This document shows positions 16,970-24,919 of a DNA stretch of 64,000 bases, one piece after another. The notes below the pieces were generated by a model. It saw only the letters and a list, made by a program, of their open reading frames with translations, was not told the origin of the DNA and did not search any database. This stretch comes from Lederbergia citrea (GTDB lineage Bacteria; Bacillota; Bacilli; Bacillales; Bacillaceae_C): assembly GCF_018343525.1 (NCBI RefSeq), contig NZ_JAGYPH010000003.1, positions 249,486 to 313,485 of the forward strand, written 5' to 3'. Both the position numbers and the translations under genes were made by a program. Every line of letters starts with the position of its first letter. The stretch's first letter is position 1.

Positions 16970-18223
16970 CTACATGCTGAGATCAAATTCAATAAGCGCC
17001 CTTGCCAACGCCTCTACCCCTCGTGATACATCTTCGAATTCTGTCCATTCCTCTGGGCAATGACTCCTCCCATCTCGACTAGGCACAAAAATCATCCCTA
17101 CAGGAGCAATGGTGGCAAGTTGATTTGCATCATGTCCAGCACCGCTCGGCAAATAAATCGTATTTCCTGCCGCTGTGCACGCTTGTGCAATCTTTTCTAG
17201 TACTGAAGGAGCGACACGAATCGGATCCGCCTTAGACAAGTTCTCTATCCTAATGTCCAGTGATCGATATGTGGCGACATGATTGGCAAAATGTGAGAAC
17301 TTATCCAGGATGTTTTCGATAATATCCGTATCAAGCGAGCGAACTTCCAATTCAAACGTTACACGTCCTGGGATAACATTCGCTCCATTTGGCTCATTCA
17401 AAAATTTACCTACTGTCCCAACGACAGGGTCCGCGTATGTTTCTCTGCACAGATTCTCAAGTTCCAGAACGAGCTCAGATGCTCCGGTTAACGCATCGAA
17501 TCGCATATTCATCGGGGTTGTACCCGCATGGTTCGGTTTTCCTTCGACAATGACCCTGTAACGATGGATACCGACAATTCCAGTGACAACTCCCAGTTGC
17601 TGATTCGATTGTTCCAAAACAGGTCCTTGTTCAATATGAAGCTCTAAATATAAGCTAGCGTCCCCTTGTTTACGAGAGAGCTCAGCTATTTTTTCCGGGT
17701 CGCCACCCATCATGCGAATCCCATCCTCAAGCTTTAAGCCTGCTTGATCCGTCCGTTGCATCATTTCAGGTGATAAATGACCGACCATCGCTCGACTTCC
17801 AATTGTAGAAATACCGAACTCACTCGGTTCTTCCGCCGTAAAATCAACAATTTCAAGCGGGTGGCGCAATGTAGTACCTGTTTCCTTTAATCGACGGGCA
17901 ATTTCTAGTCCTGCGATGACGCCAATAATACCATCAAACCTACCACCGCCAACGACAGTATCTGTATGAGATCCAATCATGATCGGTTTTAAGTGAGCCT
18001 CGGTACCTTCAATCATGCCAATTAAATTAGCTCCTGCATCGGTTTTAACGTCCAACCCACACTCTTCCATTTGCTGTTGCAACCATGCACGTCCCTGTAT
18101 ATACCATGGTGTAAACGGCCTTCTCGTCCAACCGGGTTTTGTCTCATCGACCATCGAAGCTAACGTTTCAATGTATTGTTGAACACGGTCTCGATTTGGG
18201 TGGAGGTTAAATGAATTGGTCAT
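16970..18223 (-). CDS. M20 family N-carbamoyl-L-amino acid hydrolase (HyuC/allantoate amidohydrolase type)
   Basis: This is an M20-family metal hydrolase of about 417 residues. The metal ligands appear in order: His and Asp in IGSHTDTVVGGGRFDG, Glu-Glu in DFTAEEPSEFG, His in LELHIEQGPVLE, and a late His in LPSGAGHDANQLA. GIVGIHRYRVIVEGKPNHAGTTPM is the dimerisation-domain motif of HyuC and AllC enzymes. In this operon the expected job is release of ammonia and CO2 from N-carbamoyl-L-glutamate to give glutamate. The start is ATG 18223 or the in-frame ATG at 18232; both overlap the end of the hydantoinase gene. Family is certain, substrate is inferred. Confidence 0.92.
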   Translation of the reverse strand: MTNSFNLHPNRDRVQQYIETLASMVDETKPGWTRRPFTPWYIQGRAWLQQQMEECGLDVKTDAGANLIGMIEGTEAHLKPIMIGSHTDTVVGGGRFDGIIGVIAGLEIARRLKETGTTLRHPLEIVDFTAEEPSEFGISTIGSRAMVGHLSPEMMQRTDQAGLKLEDGIRMMGGDPEKIAELSRKQGDASLYLELHIEQGPVLEQSNQQLGVVTGIVGIHRYRVIVEGKPNHAGTTPMNMRFDALTGASELVLELENLCRETYADPVVGTVGKFLNEPNGANVIPGRVTFELEVRSLDTDIIENILDKFSHFANHVATYRSLDIRIENLSKADPIRVAPSVLEKIAQACTAAGNTIYLPSGAGHDANQLATIAPVGMIFVPSRDGRSHCPEEWTEFEDVSRGVEALARALIEFDLSM

Positions 18224-19595
18224 GCTTAACATCTCTATGCTGCGGTTTTACAAAGCTCCCATCGCCTGCTTTACCGACAACTTCCCCGTCACCGTTATAT
18301 ACCTTTCGACCGCGAACAAATGTATTTATAATTTTTCCATGTATTTTACGATTATGATAAGGGCTCCACTTAGCGCTAGAATGCAATGATTGTTCATCCA
18401 ACATATATGATTTTTGAGGATCGAAAATGACAATATCGGCGTCCATACCAACCCCGATTCGACCTTTGCAATGTCCCAATCCAAACGTTGCTGCGGGATT
18501 TTCCGCAAGTACTCGCACGAGATCCAATATTGTTATCTTTCCAGTAGCCACCCCTTCGCTGTACATGATCGGCAACAATGTTTCAACGCCGGGCGCACCT
18601 GATGCATTTTGAAAAATATCTATATTCTCTTTCCGATCTAATGTCCATGGGGCATGGTCTGAGGTGACCATATCAATTTTCCCACACGCAATTAGATTCC
18701 AGAGGTCGGTTACATCTTGCTTCGTGCGAAGCGGTGGATTTATTTTTCCTCGTGCACCGAGTTCGACCATATCATCTTCACTTAAAGTTAAGTAATGTGT
18801 ACATGTTTCAGCTGTGATTCGCGCTCCTTGTGATCGATAATAGTCAGCAAAATCAAAGACACGTTGAAAAGTACTGTGATATAAATGCAATTTCACGCCG
18901 GTATAATAGGCTAATTCCATTGCTGTTAAAGCAGCAACAGATTCCGCCACTTTGGGCCGACTATAAACATGAGCACGTGGATCCGCTATGCCCTGATCTT
19001 CATATTTTCGAATATATCTTTTTACAATGTCATCATTTTCCGCATGAACTCCGACAGGACATCCCGTTTCTGCGATTACAGAAAATGCATCCAGCAGCTG
19101 CCCCTCATCAATGCGTGGAAATCTGAAGGAGTCTGTATTAAACATCGATACCTTAAACCCACATGCTCCCGCTTCGGCGAGTTTCGCAATTTCATCCAAA
19201 CCATCTTTTGGCGAAATCGTAGCTAATAATGCGATATCAACAACGGATTCCCGTTCCAATCTTGCTATTTTGTCTAAAAAAAGTTGCTCGGTACTAACCA
19301 TTCCTGTCGCATCATAGGGCATTTCAATGATCGTTGTTACACCACCTGCAGCAGCTGAATAACCCGCATTCGTAAAACCTTCTTCAAGCGAACTAAAGCA
19401 ATGAACATGGGCATCAATCGCACCTGGGAGAATATATTTCCCTGTCGCATCGATTGTCTCTTTCCCAAGCAGCCCGTTGTTTGTTTCAGAAATATGGCTT
19501 ATTTTCCCGTCTTTAACTGCAATCGTAGCATCATAGGCAATACGATCCGGCAATACGACATTACCTTTAATCAGCAAATCATGTGAAATTTCCAT
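18207..19595 (-). CDS. Hydantoinase/dihydropyrimidinase/allantoinase family amidohydrolase
   Basis: This is a 462-residue cyclic amidohydrolase. The metal site shows DAHVH (residues 61-65), the carbamylated Lys148 in GFKVSMF, His in VGVHAEND, His in LYHST and Asp in VTSDHAPW. GMDADIVIFDP and KIINTFVRGRKVYNGD form the C-terminal beta-domain typical of hydantoinases. It opens five-membered cyclic diamide rings. In the proposed pathway it would open hydantoin-5-propionate to N-carbamoyl-glutamate. It has a good AGGAGG site, is preceded by the IclR gene by 14 bases, and overlaps the hydrolase gene downstream. Confidence 0.92.
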   Translation of the reverse strand: MEISHDLLIKGNVVLPDRIAYDATIAVKDGKISHISETNNGLLGKETIDATGKYILPGAIDAHVHCFSSLEEGFTNAGYSAAAGGVTTIIEMPYDATGMVSTEQLFLDKIARLERESVVDIALLATISPKDGLDEIAKLAEAGACGFKVSMFNTDSFRFPRIDEGQLLDAFSVIAETGCPVGVHAENDDIVKRYIRKYEDQGIADPRAHVYSRPKVAESVAALTAMELAYYTGVKLHLYHSTFQRVFDFADYYRSQGARITAETCTHYLTLSEDDMVELGARGKINPPLRTKQDVTDLWNLIACGKIDMVTSDHAPWTLDRKENIDIFQNASGAPGVETLLPIMYSEGVATGKITILDLVRVLAENPAATFGLGHCKGRIGVGMDADIVIFDPQKSYMLDEQSLHSSAKWSPYHNRKIHGKIINTFVRGRKVYNGDGEVVGKAGDGSFVKPQHRDVKHDQFI

Positions 19596-19609
19596 TCACT
19601 ATCCTCCTT

Positions 19610-20371
19610 CTATTTTATAGAAGCATTGGAAACATAAGCGAGCTTCTTTGATATTTCAGATGCTGCCGAAACTACCTCATTGACAAATTCCTCTCTATTT
19701 TCCTGCGTCCAACGCTCTGTTGGCCCCGCAACTGTAAGTGAAGCAATTACACGTTTATCGCAATCATAAATCGGAACAGCTAAACCAAAAATATTTGTAT
19801 CCACTTCACCGAACGTCAAACAATAGCCTTGTTTTTTTATTTTTTCAATTTCCACTTCAACGCTTCGTTTCATGCTTGCATCCGAAATCGGTCGCAATAA
19901 TCGCTCTATTATATGTTTATTTTCAAAAGCCAAAATGGCTTTCCCAGAAGCCCCGAGGTAAAGCGGCAATATTTTTCCAATTTCAACCGACAAGCGAAGG
20001 ATTTGACGTGCTTCTATACTTTGTACACAGATTACTTGTGAACCTGATCTAACACAAAGAATGGAAGTCTCATTTATTTTGTTGGATAGTCCTTCCATAA
20101 TTGGCCTGGCAATCGTAATTAATTCTCGGTCCAATTGTTGCTGTAAACTCCTTGCTAAATCTAAAATGCCCAAACCAAGACTTATTTGACCGACTGTCTT
20201 CCTTTCGACCATGCCATATTGCTCCAAAGTTTTGATCAATCGATAAGCTGTACTTTCTGGGATCGCTACTTTCTCTGCAATTTCACTCACAGTCAAAATC
20301 GTCTCCGCCTCAGCTAAAGAAAAAATAATATCTAATGCTCTCTCAATGGTTTGAGTTTTGTTCACGCTCAC
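19610..20371 (-). CDS. IclR family transcriptional regulator
   Basis: This is a regulator of about 253 residues. The N-terminal winged helix is TQTIERALDIIFSLAE, then LTVSEIAEKVAIPESTAYRLIKTLEQYGMVER. The C-terminal IclR effector domain has SVEIGKILPLYLGASGKAILA and GYCLTFGEVDTNIFGLAVPIYD. IclR proteins control degradation and uptake genes in response to substrates. The start is GTG 20371, just after GGGAG; the GTG at 20386 lies before that site. It lies inside the operon it probably controls, between the transporter and the hydantoinase. The paired repeats at 26584-26616 are candidate binding sites. Confidence 0.92.
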   Translation of the reverse strand: MSVNKTQTIERALDIIFSLAEAETILTVSEIAEKVAIPESTAYRLIKTLEQYGMVERKTVGQISLGLGILDLARSLQQQLDRELITIARPIMEGLSNKINETSILCVRSGSQVICVQSIEARQILRLSVEIGKILPLYLGASGKAILAFENKHIIERLLRPISDASMKRSVEVEIEKIKKQGYCLTFGEVDTNIFGLAVPIYDCDKRVIASLTVAGPTERWTQENREEFVNEVVSAASEISKKLAYVSNASIK

Positions 20372-20408
20372 TGCTATCTCCCTCACTTGGTGTAAATAAT
20401 CTATTCCT

Positions 20409-21050
20409 CTATTTAGATGCGAGTTCCCCTCTTACCTTTAATGAAGAACGTTTCTCCAAACTTAATAATAACTGATTGGAAGCGATAGCAAGTAGAGAAA
20501 CAAAAATGGTGCCCCAAACCATTTTTGGTGTATGGTTTTGATACAGCCCTTCAAACAAAATGACTCCGAGTCCACCGGCATTAATCCAAGCGGCGATCGT
20601 GGCAATCCCAATGGTAGAAATTGTGGCAATTCGAATACCACCTAAAATTACAGGTAATGCAAGCGGAAATTCAATTTTCCAAAACAATGGAAGTGATCCT
20701 AACCCCATTCCTTTTCCCGCTTCGATAATTGCCGGATCGATGGATTGAAAGCCTACCATCACATTACGCACGAGTATAAGTTGACTATAGGCCACTAAGG
20801 CGATGATCGCTGACTTTACACCTAGTCCGACGATCGGAATTAAAAAGGCAAACATTGCCAAGCTTGGAATGGAGTATAAAATCCCGAGTACCGACAAAAT
20901 CGGTACAGAAATCCATTTAATTCGGGATAACCATATTCCTAAAGGCAGAGCGATGAGCAATGCAATGCTTAGTGAGACAACCGTAAGCATGAGATGTTGA
21001 AAAAACAACATCAATATACGATCGTAATGATTTACTAGAAATTCGAACAT
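20409..21050 (-). CDS. Osmoprotectant/ergothioneine-type ABC transporter permease
   Basis: This is a 213-residue permease of the OpuCB/OpuCD group. It contains HLMLTVVSLSIALLIALPLG, LGILYSIPSLAMFAFLIPI, the EAA loop IEAGKGMGLGSLPLFWKIEFPLALP, and IAAWINAGGLGVILFEGL. It works with the ATPase and binding protein just upstream and with a second permease (23040-23687). The arrangement permease, binding protein, ATPase, permease is that of OpuB/OpuC-like importers. The listeriae and streptococci use a related system, EgtUV, for ergothioneine. Confidence 0.92.
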   Translation of the reverse strand: MFEFLVNHYDRILMLFFQHLMLTVVSLSIALLIALPLGIWLSRIKWISVPILSVLGILYSIPSLAMFAFLIPIVGLGVKSAIIALVAYSQLILVRNVMVGFQSIDPAIIEAGKGMGLGSLPLFWKIEFPLALPVILGGIRIATISTIGIATIAAWINAGGLGVILFEGLYQNHTPKMVWGTIFVSLLAIASNQLLLSLEKRSSLKVRGELASK

Positions 21051-21070
21051 CGATTATATCCACCTCCACG

Positions 21071-22048
21071 TTAAGAAGCGGAATTCGTTCTACTTCCCGC
21101 TATATAACTTTTTAGCTCTGCTAATGTGATACGTCCTATCGGTGTTTCATTATCGGTAACGATGACCGAATCGCTATGCCCTTTTAAAATTTGCGTGAGA
21201 ACATTTTTCAAGTTTTCGGCTCGATCTACCTTTGTTTCTTGAGAGCTGACCTCATCTATAAGTGGAAGCATGACATGATCTGCTCTCATGAGACCGAGAT
21301 GTTGTACAACATCATCCGAATGAACTAGCTGGCTGACAAAAGAATTTGTCGGATTCGTAATAATGTTTAACGGTGTATCAAATTGTTGAATAACCCCTTC
21401 GTTCATGATCACGATTTTATCGCCTAATTTTAGTGCTTCATCTATATCATGAGTGACAAAGAGAATCGTCTTATTCAGTTTTCGCTGAATTTGAATCATC
21501 TCGTCTTGTAAACTGCTTCGGGTAATCGCATCAATCGCTCCGAACGGCTCATCCATCAACATGATCGACGGATTGCCTGCTAGGGCACGAGCTAATCCGA
21601 CGCGCTGTTGCTGACCGCCGGATAATTGCCTAGGATACCGTTTACGATAATCTTGAGGAGGCAGCTCTATCAGCTCTAGTAAAAAGTCGATTCGTTCTTC
21701 GATTTTTTGTGCATCCCAGCCTAATTCTTTAGGTACAGTCGCAATATTTTCGGCAATCGTCATGTGCGGAAATAAACCAATTTGCTGGATGACATAACCA
21801 ATATTACGACGCAATTCTGTAACAGGAATCTTTGTAATATCTTGACCATGCACATAAATCTTTCCAGATGTCAGATCGTGAATGCGATTTACCATCTTCA
21901 GCAACGTCGTCTTCCCACAGCCGGAAGCACCTAGAATGGTAACAAAGCTACCTTCTTCAATCGTGAGATTCGTACTGTACACGGACGGTTTAGACGCTTT
22001 CGGAAACTGTTTGGTCACTTGTTCAAAAACAATCGCATTTTTCGCCAA
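21071..22048 (-). CDS. Osmoprotectant/ergothioneine-type ABC transporter ATPase with CBS-like tail
   Basis: This is an ATPase of about 325 residues. Walker A is GASGCGKTTLLKM, the Q-loop GYVIQQIGLFPHMTIAENI, signature LSGGQQQRVGLARAL and Walker B MLMDEPFGAID. The C-terminal tail, with SVIVTDNETPIGRITLAELKSYI, resembles a CBS domain as in OpuCA, where such domains sense ionic strength or c-di-AMP. The start is TTG 22048, a few bases after AAGGTGA; an in-frame TTG at 22063 precedes that site. It energises the flanking permeases. Confidence 0.92.
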   Translation of the reverse strand: MAKNAIVFEQVTKQFPKASKPSVYSTNLTIEEGSFVTILGASGCGKTTLLKMVNRIHDLTSGKIYVHGQDITKIPVTELRRNIGYVIQQIGLFPHMTIAENIATVPKELGWDAQKIEERIDFLLELIELPPQDYRKRYPRQLSGGQQQRVGLARALAGNPSIMLMDEPFGAIDAITRSSLQDEMIQIQRKLNKTILFVTHDIDEALKLGDKIVIMNEGVIQQFDTPLNIITNPTNSFVSQLVHSDDVVQHLGLMRADHVMLPLIDEVSSQETKVDRAENLKNVLTQILKGHSDSVIVTDNETPIGRITLAELKSYIAGSRTNSAS

Positions 22049-22121
22049 ACCATTCACCTTCAATTCGTAATAAACGGGCTTTTCCCGAACACTTTTCAGG
22101 AAAAGCCATGCGTTTATTTCA

Positions 22122-23009
22122 TTATTTAATAATACCTTCGTTTTTCAAAAATTCTTTCGCTACATCTGCATACTCGCGCTGATTAATATCCACTTCGGCA
22201 TTCAATTTCTGCATCGTGCTGTCATCCAGTTTCGCTGATATTTCGTCCAGTATTTTTCCGATTTTTTCATCTTTATCTAATGTGTCCTGACGGATGACCG
22301 GTCCAACGAAATAAGGCGGCCATAAGTGCTTATCGTCTTCTAAAACGACCAAGTCAGGATTCGTTAAATCACCGTCTGTCCCAAATGCAACCGTCCCTTG
22401 TACTTCGTCATTCAGTACCGCACGATATTTCACACCATAATCATATAGCTTAAGGCTTTTAAAATTAAAATCACCGTACACTCTATTCATCCCGAGCAAT
22501 CCGTCTTCGCGTTCTTCAAACTCTGGGACACCGGCAAAATCAATTTTATCGGCATTTGCTTGAAGATCAGAAAGAGTAGTGATTCCATATTCTTCTGAAG
22601 CTTTTTTTGATACGGCAATTGCCTGCGTATTGTTAGCATTTGATGGAGTTAACCAAACAAGATTAAATTCTTTTTTATAAAAATCAGAAACCATGTCATA
22701 TACTTGTTGTGGATCAGAGAGTGGTTCTTCCTCCATAATGTTGAGAAGTCCTGTTCCTGTATACTCTGGATACACGTCAATATCGCCTTTTTTGAGCGCC
22801 TCATGGGCGACAAGCGTCCCGCCAAGATTCAATTTACGCTCTACTTTAAATCCGGCATCTTCTAATGCTAATGCGTACATTTCACCTAAAATTAAGGATT
22901 CAGTAAAGTTTTTGGAACCTACCTTAATTTTCGACGAACCGCTGCAAGCGCTCAGCGCCAATGTAAAAACGAGTGCAATGGCCAGTACAATGAATGACTT
23001 TCTTTTCAC
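22122..23009 (-). CDS. Substrate-binding lipoprotein, OpuCC/EgtU-type (candidate ergothioneine binding)
   Basis: This is a 295-residue lipoprotein whose signal peptide ends in LALSAC (lipobox Cys21). The mature domain is of the glycine-betaine/choline binding group: VGSKNFTESLILGEMYALAL, NLGGTLVAHEALKKGDIDVYPEYTGTGL, and PPYFVGPVIRQDTL. These domains hold quaternary ammonium groups in an aromatic cage. Ergothioneine carries such a trimethylammonium group, so the family suits the catabolic genes around it. The aromatic cage residues cannot be assigned without a structural alignment. Confidence 0.9.
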   Translation of the reverse strand: MKRKSFIVLAIALVFTLALSACSGSSKIKVGSKNFTESLILGEMYALALEDAGFKVERKLNLGGTLVAHEALKKGDIDVYPEYTGTGLLNIMEEEPLSDPQQVYDMVSDFYKKEFNLVWLTPSNANNTQAIAVSKKASEEYGITTLSDLQANADKIDFAGVPEFEEREDGLLGMNRVYGDFNFKSLKLYDYGVKYRAVLNDEVQGTVAFGTDGDLTNPDLVVLEDDKHLWPPYFVGPVIRQDTLDKDEKIGKILDEISAKLDDSTMQKLNAEVDINQREYADVAKEFLKNEGIIK

Positions 23010-23039
23010 TTCATTTCCCCCTATAAAAATAGTTTTTAG

Positions 23040-23687
23040 TCATGCATCTCTTTGATATCTCGTTGTCAGTTTCTCAATACAAGAAAAAATAACTTCCGAG
23101 AATATCGTTAATAATGCAATCGGAATCGCGCCGACAAGCAAAACTTGAAATTTATACATACTCAGTCCGTTGATAATAAATGTCCCAAGGCCACCGCCCC
23201 CAATAAACGCTGCAAGTGATGCACTGGCAAGAACCTCGACACTGGACGTTTTCGCACCAGTAATCATGAGTGGCGTCGCAAGCGGAAATTCAATTTTTCT
23301 AAGAACAGCCCTTTGACTCATTCCCATTCCAGTAGCTGATTCGAGAATCGCGGGATCGATGCCGCGAAATCCTAGAAATGTATTAATAAGGATCGGAGGA
23401 CATGCCAGTACTGTCAATGCCACAAGTGCCGGCCAAAAGCCGGTTCCAATCAGCGGCAGCATGATGACAAGGATGGCTAAACTTGGAATGACCCGAATGG
23501 AATTGACTGTATTCATGATCGTTGCTGCAACTTTCGGTGTTTTCGCGCACCATATACCGAGCGGAACACAAATAATCAAGCCAAGGATGAGTGCGGAAAA
23601 ACTTAAGATTAAATGAACCTGAAGTTCTTCTAAAAACCGAACGTGATTATCGATCAAGTATTCGTATGCTTTCATTAACAGCTCCAT
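23040..23687 (-). CDS. Osmoprotectant/ergothioneine-type ABC transporter permease
   Basis: This is a 215-residue permease homologous to the one at 20409-21050. It has FLEELQVHLILSFSALILGL, SIRVIPSLAILVIMLPLIG, the EAA loop LESATGMGMSQRAVLRKIEFPLATP and LAAFIGGGGLGTFIINGL. The ATG at 23687 follows AAGGAGGGG. It is the first gene of the transporter block and comes about 95 bases after the DUF917 gene. Two non-identical permeases imply a heterodimeric channel. Confidence 0.92.
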   Translation of the reverse strand: MELLMKAYEYLIDNHVRFLEELQVHLILSFSALILGLIICVPLGIWCAKTPKVAATIMNTVNSIRVIPSLAILVIMLPLIGTGFWPALVALTVLACPPILINTFLGFRGIDPAILESATGMGMSQRAVLRKIEFPLATPLMITGAKTSSVEVLASASLAAFIGGGGLGTFIINGLSMYKFQVLLVGAIPIALLTIFSEVIFSCIEKLTTRYQRDA

Positions 23688-23781
23688 CCGACCCCTCCTT
23701 TCTGAATTTATGGGTCAAAACGGCGTTAGCACGGGATGTGGCATACATAGCCGTTCTTCCCCTATGCTTTTTACACTTTTC

Positions 23782-24873
23782 TTATTCTCCTAATGCATAA
23801 TCTGAAATCTGAATACCTAGGGCAGCTTCTACTTCAGGATAAACGGTAGCGTCGCGTACGCTTGAACTTAATGGAATATGGCTTTTATGAATCCGGAATA
23901 CGGCAATCTCTAATCCAGGCTCAAGAGCACCAGCACTTAGCGGTTTACCTGTTTCCGTTGAAATCGCTGTGATTACATCTGGATAAGTTGTCAAACGGTT
24001 GCCCTTGGAATCATCCACTGCCATAAATTCGTTCATCACATGCAGTGTTAACGGATTGTTTGGATTATCGACGACCACTTGACCGATATCGAAAGCCCCT
24101 GAATATTCAACTGTTGAAGAGATAACTTTTCCACGACCTAAAATCTCACCATTTGTTTTGTCACATATCGTTTGAATGACTGCTTCGGCCCCATTAGGTT
24201 CTGCTTCAATAATCGCTTTTCCAAGGTCGATCGCCATGGAAATTCCGCCAATCGCCGCATTCTCTTTAATAAAGCTTGCAGGAACCGGGAGTCTGGCGGA
24301 AGCAATAAATCCTCCTGACATATCGGAAGCTGTTCGCAAAACATTCGAGGTTTTTGCAGGAGTACCTTTCACGACAAGCTCAATATATGACCCGGTTTCC
24401 TTTTTTCCACCAACAACAACTTGAATCGTCTCAAAGTTAGGATCGGCAGCTAACCCCATCTGCCCCATCTTACCTGTTGGATGAGCCCGAATATCCCCTG
24501 TTGCATCAACAACGACAAGATCAAGCATTGCTGCAGGCAACCAGCCATTTATTGAACTGGACATTCCATTTTGTGGTGTCATTACACCAACAACTTTCCC
24601 TTCATAATTCTCCATAAGCAACTTGACTGCTTTAATATAGTCAACGCCTAGCATTTGCCAGTCCGTCTTTCCGGCAGGCGCACCAATGGCCGTGCATGTA
24701 ATAATGATTGCATCGTCTGGGAGTTCATCGACCGACACCAATTTCGGCTGCCCCATCGTCACTGCAGCACCGCCAATCTCAAGACCGTGATCCACCCAAC
24801 CGCCACCACCAGAAGCATATACAGATCCCCCTGCAACTGCCGCTTTCACATCTTCCATCGTTAATACACGCAT
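23782..24873 (-). CDS. DUF917 domain protein; candidate thiohydantoin-processing enzyme
   Basis: This is a 363-residue DUF917 protein. The N-terminal MRVLTMEDVKAAVAGGSVYASGGGG is characteristic, as are ITCTAIGAPAGKTDW, VVDATGDIRAHPTGKMGQMG and the late PDVITAISTETGKPLSAG. DUF917 genes are often found with hydantoin and oxoproline utilisation genes, but the activity is not known to me. The ergothioneine route needs a step that replaces the ring sulfur of 3-(5-oxo-2-thioxoimidazolidin-4-yl)propionate by oxygen. This is the only enzyme-like gene of the operon without another assignment, so it is the natural candidate. The family call is secure and the role is inference. Confidence 0.85.
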   Translation of the reverse strand: MRVLTMEDVKAAVAGGSVYASGGGGWVDHGLEIGGAAVTMGQPKLVSVDELPDDAIIITCTAIGAPAGKTDWQMLGVDYIKAVKLLMENYEGKVVGVMTPQNGMSSSINGWLPAAMLDLVVVDATGDIRAHPTGKMGQMGLAADPNFETIQVVVGGKKETGSYIELVVKGTPAKTSNVLRTASDMSGGFIASARLPVPASFIKENAAIGGISMAIDLGKAIIEAEPNGAEAVIQTICDKTNGEILGRGKVISSTVEYSGAFDIGQVVVDNPNNPLTLHVMNEFMAVDDSKGNRLTTYPDVITAISTETGKPLSAGALEPGLEIAVFRIHKSHIPLSSSVRDATVYPEVEAALGIQISDYALGE

Positions 24874-24919
24874 TGTTTTCTCCTCCTATTAATCTACGTT
24901 AAGTTAAAACTGATTCTTA

